Part shown: positions 20,106 to 30,965 of the stretch, in pieces
Position numbering within the stretch: the stretch's first letter is position 1
How the letters are laid out: every line of letters begins with the position of its first letter
Assembly (NCBI GenBank): GCA_036346255.1
Contig: CM070623.1
Span: 1,602,033 to 1,666,032 of the forward strand
Length of the DNA stretch: 64,000 nucleotides
Direction: 5' to 3'
Source of the DNA: Ampelocalamus luodianensis
Lineage: Eukaryota; Streptophyta; Magnoliopsida; Poales; Poaceae
The notes under the pieces: generated by a model
What the model saw: the letters and a program-made list of their open reading frames with translations, nothing else
The model's database searches: none
What the model was told of the DNA's origin: nothing
Position numbers and translations under genes: made by a program

Positions 20106-20689
20106 AGCATTAGCGAATCAACTGCCTGACCACTTTAGTGATTTGAAGAGCGTGACCAAGTAGCATTTGCCTGTACGCAATGCACCGGAGAGGGTTAAAA
20201 TACCGATGAAGGAATCCCTAATCCCGTCCAGAGGCCTCAGAATAAAAGGACGAGAACTCCGGTCCCTCGAATCCGAAGTAACCGGGGACGCCTGGTGAAA
20301 AAGGATAAGGACTTGTCACAGCTGATCACCGAAGTGCCCTAGAACTAGAAGAGAAGCCAGTTGAGACCTGGCATCGGTATGGAACCTTCACAAAAGGCAT
20401 ACCAGAATTGAACATCCCCATGAAGGGAGACATCAGCATGGATGTGTGCGCACACATCGGAGCTGAAAAACTAAAGGGACTTGCCCCCGCAATTGAAAAC
20501 AGCGGTGAGCAAGTAGAAGCATTAGAAGAATCGCCCCTTGAAGAAATAGTTATAAACTTTATGACCTCGGGAGAATCTTTGAATATGACAACAGCCAATG
20601 TCGACATTTACTTTGCAAAGAAACTTGCCATAATCATCAATCTTGATTCAGAGCCTGCATCGCTCGCTGAATGAAAGAAAAGATCAGAT

Positions 20690-21582
20690 TGGAAGAAAGC
20701 AATAGAAACTGAATTATTCTCTCCAAATAAAAGAAGGGCGTTTGGGCCTGTAAGCCGTACGCCTCCCCTTGTGCACCCCATAGGGCATAAGTGGATATTT
20801 GTTCGAAAGAGAAATGAAAAGAAGCAAGGCTCGTTGCATAATGTTTCATTGAACATCCAGGAGATGATTATGAAGAAACCTATTCCCCGATCATGGGTGG
20901 AACTCCCTTTAGACATTTATCTCAATGGTAGTGAACTTGAATTTAGAAGTAAAATTGATGGATGGGGTACCAGCATACCTTTATGAAATATTAGATTCGG
21001 ACATTTATATGAAGATACCTGAATGTATCCCTGTCCCGAATCAAGACAGAACAAATAGAAATCTATACAGTGTGCAACTCAGAAAGTCACTGTATGGACT
21101 GAAGCAATCAAGCAGAATGTGGTATAACCGCTTGAAGCGACTTTCTATGCAAGAAAGGCTACACGAAAAATGAGAATAATCTCTGTGTATTTATACGACG
21201 ATCCCAGGATGAATTTTGTATAATCGCATTGTATGAAGATGATCTGAATATCATCGGAACCCTGAAGGATATTAAGAAAGCAAGCTCTTACCTGGAGTCA
21301 GAGTTCGAAATGAAAGATTTAGGTAAAACTAAATATTGCCTAGGCTTGCAACTTGAGCATGTCCCTGAAGGAATATTAGTACATCAGTCAACCTACACTC
21401 AGAAGGTGTTAGAAAGGTTTGACTTTGGAAAGACATACCCTTTGAAAGTGCCAATAGTCGGGAGATCTTTGCAGCAAGGCAAGGACTCGTATAGAACTAG
21501 AAAAGAGAGGGAGGAAGTCCTGGGATCGGAATTCCCATACTTAAGTGTGACAGAAACACTTATGCATACTAAGTCATGTTAA
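20690..21582 (+). pseudogene. Reverse transcriptase of copia K (broken)
   Basis: Motifs: VGHKWIF-like GHKWIFVRKRNEKK (20778), SLYGLKQSSRMWYNRL (about 21090; the copia RT motif), then YEDDLNIIGTLKDIKKA at 21230 (copia RT normally has YVDD; one base change gives YEDD here), MKDLGKTKYCLGLQ (21309) and VPIVGRSLQQGKD. Stops or shifts lie near 20986, 21173 and between. The last frame ends at 21582. Confidence 0.8.
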
Positions 21583-21648
21583 AATCTTGCAGATTTATTC
21601 ACTAAGTCACTTCCAGCGTCTAGCTTTGAAAGATGCATACGTGAATAG
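21550..21648 (+). pseudogene. RNase H C-terminal remnant of copia K after a deletion
   Basis: After FPYLSV the sequence goes straight to a frame reading NLADLFTKSLPASSFERCI (21584-21645). This is the very C terminus of copia RNase H. The roughly 150-200 residues that normally lie between are absent. The join is near 21550-21575. Confidence 0.7.
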
Positions 21649-21943
21649 GAATGATGAGACTTAGAAAAGTGCAGAATTCAAGGGGAGAATCTTCACAAAC
21701 TCATTACTAAAGCTTGATCATGAAGATCGAGTACCCGAAGAATAAATCCTGAAGATTAAATGAAATTGGGTGGATTGTACTCTTTTTCCCTTGATGAGTT
21801 TTCCCGAAGTTTCTCAGCTAAGGTTTTTAATGAGACAATTCGTGCAGCATAGCAGAAGATAATTCATGTACTCTTTCTCTAAATTTTTCCCACTGGGTTT
21901 TTATGAAGTTTTAATGAGACATGGACATGAAGGATGAGTGCCC

Positions 21944-21952
21944 AAGGGGGAG
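21944..21952 (+). other. Polypurine tract of copia K
   Basis: AAGGGGGAG immediately precedes the TG of the 3' LTR at 21953. Confidence 0.8.
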
Positions 21953-23010
21953 TGTTAAGAAACTGGGCCCAGGCCAGTAGACCTGGACCAAGGTGGGCTC
22001 CTCATCCCAAACCCTAGCTACGTTATGGTGAGGCGGACGGGACCGAGACTAAGCTATAAGAGCTTAGGTCTAGAACGGTCAAGGGATCGGGACTATGCTA
22101 GGAGAGCATAGGTCTAGAACGATCAAGTTGCTGGCAGAATGGTGGATGAGATTGGCAACATCAAGTTGGACCGAGACTAAGCTCAGGGAGAAGTTGAGGT
22201 CCAGAACGGTTAAGAAAGCCGAGTGCAATCATGGTGCTTGGTAAGGCATGTGGTGTGCCAAGTAACTTTGACCTGTTTGCAAGTGAGGATGGTTCGGTGG
22301 GATCTAGATGCGTGAGAGGCTTGACGGGAAGTCATTGGGGCCACATGGATGATAACAAAGCGTGAGAGATGCTTCGAGGAGAAGAAATCGGAAAATGTCG
22401 ATTAAGGGGCAATGCGATCATTTTCCCAATACCGGAAAAGTGGTGATGTGCAAAACCATGGTGGTGACCTAAGTGGATTAGGTCAAGGATACTCCATGGA
22501 GGGCAAGTCATGATCGATTCGGGCTATTGAGCCATGGATGAATATGGTGCTTTGAAATGTGTGCGTGAGTGTGTTGAGTTGAAAAAACCGTTATGTTGTT
22601 GGGTTTGTGGTTTTTCCCAATGTCTTAGTGGATAGTATCCATTAAGTGGCTAATTTTAGGGTTTCATGTGAGCCTCCACTATATAAGAACTAGGGTTTGA
22701 GAGAGATGGAGATGAGGGATTGAGAGAAGAGAAATAGTTTGGGAGAAAAACTTGTGACATGTGAGAGCACTTGTGTGTGTTCTACCCTAGTGGTTTTGTT
22801 CTCCCAAAGGAGCGGCTGTAAACATTCATCTCCAAGTAGAAATCAAATATCTAAATTCGTTCAAGTCTTCCTCTCAGATGCTCAAGTAGTTTTTTTGTGT
22901 CCCTTCCTTCCCTCTTGATCTTTCTTTGTACCTAGAACGTGTAAGTGATGGATATATCTCTTAGATACCAGATCGCATCCATCTAGTTACTTTCAATTGC
23001 AAGTCTTGGG
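21953..23010 (+). repeat. 3' LTR of copia K (right end uncertain)
   Basis: It starts TGTTAAGAAACTGGGCCC after the polypurine tract. It includes TATATAAGAACTAGG (about 22680), a plausible TATA box. The right boundary is not fixed. Candidates lie near 23000, where the sequence turns from LTR-like into AT-rich sequence I cannot assign. The segment 22045-22210 holds repeated hairpins. Confidence 0.6.
22047..22210 (+). repeat. Repeated stem-loops in LTR of copia K
   Basis: Two 7 bp stems with 5 nt loops: CTAAGCT/AGCTTAG (22049-22055 / 22061-22067) and CTATGCT/AGCATAG (22093-22099 / 22105-22111). Each is followed by GTCTAGAACG(G/A)TCAAG. A third, weaker copy starts at about 22173 (GACTAAGCTCAGGGAG). 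The stems differ by a paired change. Confidence 0.7.
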
Positions 23011-24100
23011 TTTGCCCGGTTTGGTGAAAGAAATGGTGATTTTTGGGGTTTACTCTTGATGAATTTTGGTTTGATTCGTGCTGTGATTGAGGCTGCTATG
23101 ACGTCTAGGAAATTATCCTTACCAGTTATCAATTCCAAAATCTGTAAATCCAATGATCTTACCAGTTATCAATTCCCAAACTTCAATTATGCAAGAAATG
23201 AAGAGACACTGTTTTGAAATGCCCCCTGTTTTGCGAAGAAAATTTGCTGTCAGGTCCTCCCCATTAATAATTGATTCTTTTTTATTTGAGAAGAACCAAT
23301 GACTAACGGGAGAGAGGCTCAGCCCTACCCCATCAAAAAATTTCCCCCTGTTTTGGGTCCGGGCCCCTGTTTTGGGAGAGAGACGTGCGTTTGTTTGTTC
23401 TTGCTAATATTAATTATAAATTGGACGTCTCTGATGAGGTACTAGTAGTATAACTGACAATTGCATGCATGATTAGAAAGGTATTAGTAGTACTAGCCGC
23501 ATAAGCTCCCTGAATTTTCGATAGTTCAAAATTCCGGTCCGTCCCCGTCTAGCAGCATAAGCTCCCTAAACTCCCGACATTTCAAAATCCCAGTCCATTC
23601 ACAAGAATAGACCGGAAATTTAAACTTTCCAAACAAGACCTTACCTGAAGCCAAATGCAGAAGCTGGCTAATTAGACCTCTTCTCTTCCCCATGTGTCTG
23701 TAGGCAGGCTACATATACATTTCTGCAAGGATTTGAAGATCCCTTGTGATTTCAATTTCCAATTTCAAATGCAAATTTTGAATCTCGGCGGTAACGTAGA
23801 TACGATTGTTAAGTAGTTTGTAAAATGAAGTAGACCTAGATTTTTATCATTTGTTTTGTTTGAACGATTCTGACTGAACTTTCTTGTCCCTTTGCTGACA
23901 GCCTCTTTCTTCTCCTTTCGTTCTTTCTTTATCTCCTTTATTTACCATTCTCAGTCGTCGTCCTGACTCTGAATGATCATGCCCATCCGATCCCACAGGG
24001 AACCAACAAAGAACAAGGCCTAGCTAGACCCGTCTCTGACCCTCCGGTTCCGAGTGCAAAGAACACGTCGTTAGGCATCGACTCATCTTTGATCTCTGAA
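23010..24100. other. Unassigned AT-rich region with a 56 bp duplicated segment
   Basis: GCATAAGCTCCCT occurs at 23499 and 23555, each followed by a similar 40 bp. Near 23885 TCCCTTTGCTGACAGCCTCT, a possible intron end, matches a segment near 51525 (TCCTTTGCTGACAGCTTCTT) including the TTCTTCTCC that follows. This links the region to the host-like DNA at 51.5 kb. No coding frame was found. Confidence 0.45.
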
Positions 24101-26640
24101 CAATAATATTAGCAAGATTGAGTACTTGTATACTCAGCAAGACTTTTAGTGTATCACAAAATTATATTAAATGCAAGGCTATCAAAGGATGAGGCTCTAT
24201 TCTACAAGCTAATTTGCTCAAAGCCATTTTTATTTGCAGTATTCATAAGTAGTACTTTGCAACAGAATTTAAGATAGAGCAGTTTAAATATGTACAGAAC
24301 AATAAGTAAAGAACTGAATCAAATAATAACAACACCCGCAACCCTCATCGGTTGCGAGCAACAATTCATATTCAGCCATTGACATGGCACTAACAGCAGC
24401 TTGCAACCCTCCTCGGTTGCGAGCCATGATTCATGTTCAACAATAGAAATGGCAGTTAACTCAAATAAAAAGCCCTTATCATTACCCAAGTTTTGTGACA
24501 ACTAATTTTTGGAAAAAAAAAACAAGACAACAGCCATACTAGCCGCACTAAGCATGCTCATGACCGCGAGCGTGGCTATTTAAATAGATTTTTCACTCTG
24601 CAGATGTGTACAACTTTACCCATAGTACGAGGTATTCTAGTCGCCTAGAATATCTCTATATCACTGCTCACTACCATAGGTAAGTAGTCTAGAGTTGGCG
24701 ACACAGCTTGTACATCACCTAGTCCTACACTTGCACTTAGCCCATCGAATGTTCCTCACTCGCCCGGATACCCTCCGTCGAATGAGAGTCTTACTTACCT
24801 GGATACCCTCTGTCAAGTGAGAGATACCCTCCATCAAGTGAGAGACCCTCACTTACCCGAATACCCTCCATAAAGTGATGTATTCGTCATTATGTCCCGC
24901 AAACTACTACCTACCTCTCATGCAAGGCTAAGTTTTTGGCAACTTAGTTAGCTACGACTATCCCATACTAGCACATATGGTTGTACGATTAAGTCTTAGT
25001 CTCAGAGTTGCTGGTTTTGGTCCTTAATTGACTAGAGCGAGAAGCTCCGCCCTATCTACTAGTGAGTCACAATCCTCACTCTTTCAGAATACATAATAAC
25101 TTGCCCGTGTCTAAATCTAGTGTTTTCATTTTATTTTCAAGTAAAATAACAGAGGTACCCCCTGGACATTTTTCAAATATCCCAAATTCTCAAATTAAAA
25201 TATTGTCCTTTTATTAGTTTTTTGGAAAATCTAACGTTCTAGCGGCAGTTTTGCGATAATCGCCCTTAAAAACTCCTAGTTGACATTATATATTGCCTAA
25301 CCCATAGCCTAATGGCTACAACAGTAAGGAATCAACATTTCAAGGAGACATATGCAACAATTAGGAAGTACAACTATCGATTTCCCAAAGATAGCAATTT
25401 TCATACAACACATGCATGCATACATAATAGAGTTTACAAAACAAAGTACAATAAGTAAAATACTTAGATCAACATAATCAAAGGAGGTGCTTTCCTTCTC
25501 TTGCTATTCTGAATATATGTAGGGTTGATCGTCGCAATAATAACTCGAGCAATTGACGTTTGAAAAGAGCCAGAAACGAATTAAATAGAACCAATATATT
25601 CAATAGGGATAAAAATCAAATATTTTTACATATTATGGTAGTTCATGATTTTAGATAAATTTTCAGACAAAAATCACTTGATTTGGAGTTTTTTACCAAA
25701 AGTTATTAAGGTTTTAATTCTATCCAGTTTGAAAAATCCAGAGAAAATGAGAAATATGCTTTCCAACATAGAAAGCGTAATCCCGCGCATGTTCTGATGA
25801 GGTTTACACTTTCCAGTAAGTAAATCATATTTTCCTCAAGTTTTACTAAGATTTACGCTTTCCAAATATGGAAAACATACTTCATCAGAACTAAAAACGT
25901 ATTTCATGTTTTTCTTTCGATTTTCCTTTAAATTGACAACTTGGCCCACTTGTCAGTGACACGGTCCACGAGTATAGTGCGTAGACTAAGAGTCCATACA
26001 CATAGTATGCGATCCATACTACAATGTCCTCTTAAGTGGCCATGGGTTCTGCGTGTTAGCGACTCTTTTGGAAAACGTTTTGATTTAAGTTTTCCTTTAA
26101 TTATTAACTGCGTCCCACACATCAGTGACTTATGTGTTAATAATCTGACAACTAATCATTGCTTAACGTTTAATGACCAAGCTACAATCGCTGTCGTGTT
26201 CGAACAATGCAGGGCCACACGGTGGCGCTAGCGCCCGTGCTTGTCATTGGCGAGGTGGTGCTGGAGAATGCCCAAAATGGGTTCTTTGCATGCTTGTGCA
26301 ACTTCTGGTACTAACGGCGAGGCCTGAGGTGAGTCTCTTCTACTCTGCTGTTTTCCTACCGGCGTCTAGGGTTTCAGTTTTCACTCACAACATCTTCATG
26401 GTGCTTCTTGGGCTGGGCTGGGCTTCCTTCTCATTTCTTTGGGCGGTACCAGCACCCAAGCAGTACCCGAGCGGTACCTAGATTTTTTTGCTTTGTTTTA
26501 TTTCGTATAAATACCGATACCTCTGGGTACCATACTCAAGCCATACCTAAGGCAAACCGGTACTGGGTACTACACCGGGTGCTGGTACGCGACCCTTGCG
26601 CAGTACCAGGGCATCATAGATATTCATCATGTCATCTTTT
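24100..26640 (-). repeat. Gypsy-type LTR fragment H1
   Basis: It shares order and wording with other LTRs here. AGCAAGATTGAGTACTTGTATACTCAGC resembles LTR G near 34010. TGTACAACTTTACCCATAGT at about 24607 matches the cue in LTRs A, B and D. ATCACTTGATTTGGAGTTTT is at about 25672. No primer binding site, polypurine tract or coding motif adjoins it. Orientation is inferred from comparison with A and D. Confidence 0.5.
26446..26588. repeat. Inverted repeat rich in GGTACC
   Basis: GTACCAGCACCC (26446-26457) is exactly complementary to GGGTGCTGGTAC (26577-26588). Inward of these, CAGTACCCGAGCGGTACC and CCGGTACTGGGTACTAC are imperfectly complementary, extending the arm. About ten GTACC/GGTAC words lie in 150 bp, around an AT-rich centre. 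Confidence 0.7.
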
Positions 26641-26654
26641 TAGCAAATTTTAGT

Positions 26655-26810
26655 AAAGACTATAGCTTAACTAAGCAATTGTGTGATACTTGCACTCAAA
26701 ATTCCCAAATTGACATCATATATTGTCTATACCATAACCTAATCGCTGCAACAGTAAGGATATCAATATTTCAAGGAGGTTCAAGCATCGAATAGGATTA
26801 CAACTATTGT
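26655..26810 (-). repeat. LTR fragment H2, left piece
   Basis: TTGACATCATATATTGTCTA and CAACAGTAAGGATATCAATA align with H1 at about 25275-25340 (TTGACATTATATATTGCCTA, CAACAGTAAGGAATCAACAT). The alignment is cut at 26810 by the CACTA terminus and resumes at 48192. Confidence 0.65.
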
Positions 26811-27180
26811 CACTACTACAAAAAGGCTAATACTAGATGCCTCATCACAGATGGTTGACCAAAACCGTCTGTATTACATGACATCACAGACGGTTTTGGT
26901 TTAGAGACCGTCTGTGTTACTGGCTGCGCTAAAAACCGTCTGTAAACAGGTAATATCATAGACGGTTCATAATGAAAACCATTTGTGAAATATCACAGAT
27001 GGTTTTTAATAATAACCGTCTGTGATATTACTACATATCACAGACGGTTTTTGTTGGAAACCGTCTGTGATATTTCACAAACGGTTCTTAAAAATAATCG
27101 TCGGTGATATTACTGCATGTCACAGACGGTTTTCACCAAAAATCGTCTGTGATAATTATCCCATCATAGACGGTGCACCG
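26811..27180 (+). repeat. Left terminal and subterminal repeats of CACTA L
   Basis: After the terminus there are about a dozen ATCACAGACGGTT / AACCGTCTGTGAT motifs in alternating orientation. In the En/Spm family such motifs bind the TnpA-type protein, and the adjacent region drives transcription. Confidence 0.85.
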
Positions 27181-27712
27181 TTTTGCTGGCTTACTTATAT
27201 CATCTGTTGCAGTGTACTCCTCAACGGTCTTCTTCTCCATCTCTGGCACTACGGTGAGTTCATCGGCGCCACTCCATGCTCGGTTTCAGTTTCGCCTCAC
27301 CTCACTGAGCCCACTCGATCGTGTGGTCCATTTTGGCTATTGTCGCCCACGCCGAGCTGTCACCACCGCCGCCATCTATGCCAACACTTCTCCGGTGAGT
27401 GCTCGACCCCACCAAGGTCGATTTCCCCACCTATATGTCCCTTAAAGCTGTGCATATGCTTCGTTTCACTTTATTTCCATCGAGAAGACCTGTCACCGAG
27501 GAGCTTGCCGCTGTTGCCTTTGTTAACCGACGACCAGTCACCCTGGACCTTCCCCGGCCGACTTCGTTGACACCTTCCTTGTGATCGAGGTGAGCTACTG
27601 AAGCATAAGCATCCTTTAATTTGAGTAGTTTCGGGCGTTTATGCCAAAATCACTAGTGAAGACCATGGTCACCCTTTTATTTATTTTTAGGGTTTTCAAC
27701 ACGAAGCGTGTG
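27181..27712 (+). promoter_or_regulatory. 5' untranslated region and probable first intron of the TNP2 gene
   Basis: Pyrimidine-rich, GC-richer sequence follows the subterminal array. TTATTTTTAG|GG at 27689 looks like an intron acceptor just before the coding start at 27713. CTCCGGTGAGTGCTC at about 27390 and GAGGTGAGCT at 27588 are possible donors. The short ORFs here are not supported. Confidence 0.45.
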
Positions 27713-30476
27713 ATGGACCGAAGCTGGATGTATGCTAAGAACCATGTGAGTGAAGAGTACATTAGTGGTATGTATGCTTTTACAAGAGCTACCGAGAGGG
27801 ATATGTTGAATAAGGGGGCGGAATATATGTATTGTCCATGCATTGACTGCGAAAATATGAAGATGTTTGACAACCAAGCGCAGATTGAATCACATTTGAT
27901 TTGAAGGAGTTTCAAAAAGGGGTATACTCGTTGGACCAGTCACAGTGAAGAGCAGATTATACAAGAAGGTAGTAATAACGACATCACCGACGAAGTCAAC
28001 AATATGCCGCCGGATGATCTCGATTACGGTTTCGATTCTGATAGGCCGCACGATGACAATCTGGATTAGATGCTTCGCGATGCAGAAGTGAACTATAGTG
28101 AGAGAGAGTTTGGTAAATTCGAGGGCTTGATGAAGGACTCAGAGAAGCCTTTGTTCCCGGGCTGTAAGCCGGAATACACAAGGTTGTCATCCGTGCTTGA
28201 ACTGCTGAAATTGAAGGCAAGCAACGGTTGGTCCAACAAGGGTTTCACGACGCTGTTAGGTCTCTTAGTGGACATGCTTCTGGATGGAAACGAGTTGCCC
28301 AAAACCACCTACAGAGCCAAGAATGTTTTTTGTCCATTGGGAATGGAAGTAGAAAAAATACATGCATGTCCGAACAATTGTATCCTCTACCGTGAAGAGT
28401 ATGCAGACATGCATGTATGTTTGTTGTGCAACGCATCTCGATACAAGCGTAAGAATCAATTAGATGATGGCAAGGGAATCGAGGTGAAGAAAGGACCTCC
28501 TGCTAAGGTGGCGTGGTATCTTCCTGTAATTCCCCATTTGAAGCGGTTTTTTGCAAACCCAAAGGAGGCAAAACTGCTGCGTTGACAGTCGAAGGAGCGT
28601 AAGCAGGATGGAAAGCTAAGGCACCCTACTGATTCCATCCAGTGTAGAAACATCGATCGGAGGTTTGCAAACTTCGGTACGGAACCGAGGAATATAAGGT
28701 TTGGATTGAGTACAGATGGAATGAATCCTTTCAGTAACATAAGCAGCCGACATAGCACTTGACCCGTGGCTCTCTGTATGTACAACCTTCCTCCTTGGTT
28801 GTGTATGAAGCAGAAGTATATTTTGCTGTCGATACTTATCCAAGGGCCGAAGCAACCTGGGAATGATATTGATGTGTATCTAGCACCATTGATTTAAGAT
28901 CTAAAAATACTATGGATCGAAGGGGTACAGGTATGGGATGCGTACAAATGAGAGTACTTCACTGTATGCTCCTTGTTGTTCTGCACCATAAATGATTATC
29001 CCACCCTTGCTAACCTATCGAGCCAGAGTACAAAAGGGGCCAAAGCATGTACTCACTGTTTAGATGATACCGAGAGTGTGTGGCTGAAGCACTCACGCAA
29101 AACTGTGTACATGCGTCATCATAGGTTCCTCCAGAGGGCTCACCCATACCGCAGAATGAAGAAACAATTCGACGGAGAGAAGGAGGACTCGGCTCCAAGG
29201 CATTTAAGCGAAAAAGAGGTCTATGATATGGTTAAGCATTTAGATGTTGTGCTCGAAAAGGGACGTAAATCGAGGATCTATGAGAAGAACATCTGGAAGA
29301 AGAGATCGATATTTTGGAACTTACCTTATTGGGAGCACCTAGAAATTCACCACTGCATAGATGTTATGCACGTAGAGAAGAATGTATGTGACAGCTTGAT
29401 TGGTCTCTTATTGAACATTCGTGATAAAACAAAGAATGGTGTCAATGCACGGCTTGACTTAGTTGATATGGACATCAGACCTGAGTTAGCACCGACAAAG
29501 ACTGATAAAGGACGAACACACCTTCTCCCTGCTCGTTACACTCTGTCCAAGGTCGAGAGAACTAAACTGTGCCAACACTTGCATGGTGTGAAAGTTCCAT
29601 CCGGTTACTCTTCCAACATGAAGAAACTTGTTTCGATGGAAGATTTTAAGTTAATTGGCATGAAGTCTCATGATTGTCATGTGTTGATGACACAGATACT
29701 CCCTGTTGCAATTAGAAGTATTTTCCCGATGAAGGTCCGAGAAACAATTATAAGGTTGTGTTATTTCTTTAACACAATTGCTCAGAAGGTCATCGATCCC
29801 GAAAGACTAGATGCTCTGCAGGATGAGGTGGTGATGACTCTATGTCATCTTGAGATGTATTTTCCTCCGTCGTTTTTCGATATCATGGTCCATCTCATTG
29901 TTCACATTGTGAGGGAGATAAATATGTGCGGGCCCGTGTTCCTACGTAGCATGTACCCATTCGAGAGGTTCATGGGAATTCTCAAGTCCTATGTACGAAA
30001 TGATCTTGGCCGGAGGGCGGCATCGTCGAAGGTTATGCAACCGAAGAGGTCATTAAGTTCAGCATCGATTACATGGCTCAGGTCGAACCAACAGGTGTGC
30101 CTCGATCTCGCCATGAGGGGACGCTCGAGGGTATCGGGACCATCGGAAGGAAAGTAATCACTCTAGAGATGAGAGTGTATACTCAAGCCCATTTCACGAT
30201 CTTGTAACACATGACTGAAGTGTCCCTGTATATCGACCAGCACAAGGTCGTGCTTCGGCAACAGAATCCAGAGCGGCCAGATGTAGTTCTTCATGAAAAA
30301 AGAGGATTATCAGAGTTGAGAATGTAGTGGACGAGGAAGAATACAATCAGTTTGATAAGTTGCCTCCTTTCGGAAACGACATAAGGGTCGAGGAAGAACG
30401 ACGTGACGAAACTAGCTACATACACGTCGATCATCATGAAGGGCTAATTTTTAAAGGGGATAAGAAAGTGGAATGA
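27713..30476 (+). pseudogene. TNP2-type CACTA transposase with nonsense mutations
   Basis: This would cut and paste the element. The start is chosen at MDRSWMYAKNHVSEEYISGM, the transposase-associated domain, with CPCIDC at about 27836. Transposase_21 follows: FPGCKPEYTRLSSVLELLKL (28165), KIHACPNNCILYREEY (28357), CTINDYPTLANLSSQSTKGA (28982), WEHLEIHHCIDVMHVEKNVC (29330) and GMKSHDCHVLMTQILPVAIR (29660). The next block, YPFERFMGILKSYVRN (29955), is the DUF4218-type part. One frame runs from 27713 to about 30010 with stop codons at 27902, 28067, 28583, 28760, 28895 and 28949 but no frameshift. One shift near 30010 follows, then GTIGRKVITLEMRVYTQAHF with a stop at about 30205. The C-terminal tail ends at 30476. 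Confidence 0.85.
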
Positions 30477-30506
30477 TGAATGAAATGTTTGTGTGTCATA
30501 TGTTCT

Positions 30507-30617
30507 GAATTTGCATTTATGTATATGAGAATGTGTCATATGTGAATTTGCATTTATGTATATGAGAATGTGTCATATGTGAATTTGCATTTATGTATAT
30601 GAGAATGTGTCATATCT
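30507..30617 (+). repeat. 37 bp tandem repeat, three copies, after the TNP2 gene
   Basis: Units starting GAATTTGCATTTATGTATAT are at 30507, 30544 and 30581, almost identical to each other. They lie in the 3' tail of the gene. Confidence 0.9.
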
Positions 30618-30935
30618 AAATTTGTGAAATGGATGTGCTTGTTTCTGAAATGAATGTGAATTGGATGTATATATGTACTTATTGTGTTTCTACTTGTTTC
30701 AGAGGGCATGGCTAGCATTTTCTGAGGCTAGCCAATAAACAGAAATGGATTTAGAAATACAAAAGAAAATATCACAGACGGTTCCTTAGGACAAACTGTC
30801 TGTGATTACATATCACAGACGGTTCCATATAAAAACCGTCTATGATACATCATATATCACAGATGGTTCCATATAAGCACCGTCTGTGATATATAGATAA
30901 CACAGATGGTTATTTATTGGAACCGTCTAGAATGT
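30618..30935 (+). repeat. Internal copy of the CACTA 3' tail and subterminal array
   Basis: GGATGTGCTTGTTTCTGAAA, TTTCAGAGGGCATGGCTAGC and GCCAATAAACAGAAATGGAT are followed by ATCACAGACGGTTCC motifs (30770-30930). The same series occurs at the true right end (47625-48000). Here it lacks a CACTA terminus and is followed by CCCTATTTATATTCAG, TATA-like, and then the second gene. It therefore looks like a duplicated end now used as, or merely lying in, a promoter. Confidence 0.75.
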
Positions 30936-30965
30936 CCAACCCTATTTATATTCAGACTCTAGGGT

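Larger units (their letters stand above)
17730..23010 (+). mobile_element. Ty1/copia element K, degenerate, no 5' LTR found
   Basis: Plus-strand copia order is seen: gag-like frame, GAG-pre-integrase, integrase, RT, RNase H remnant, polypurine tract and 3' LTR. All genes are broken. Upstream I find neither a copy of the 3' LTR nor a primer binding site. Confidence 0.8.

Noticed and set aside
26811..27180. Regularly spaced short repeats that could suggest a CRISPR array
   Set aside because: The motifs (ATCACAGACGGTT) alternate in orientation, vary in spacing and sit next to a CACTA terminus. They are CACTA subterminal repeats in a plant genome.
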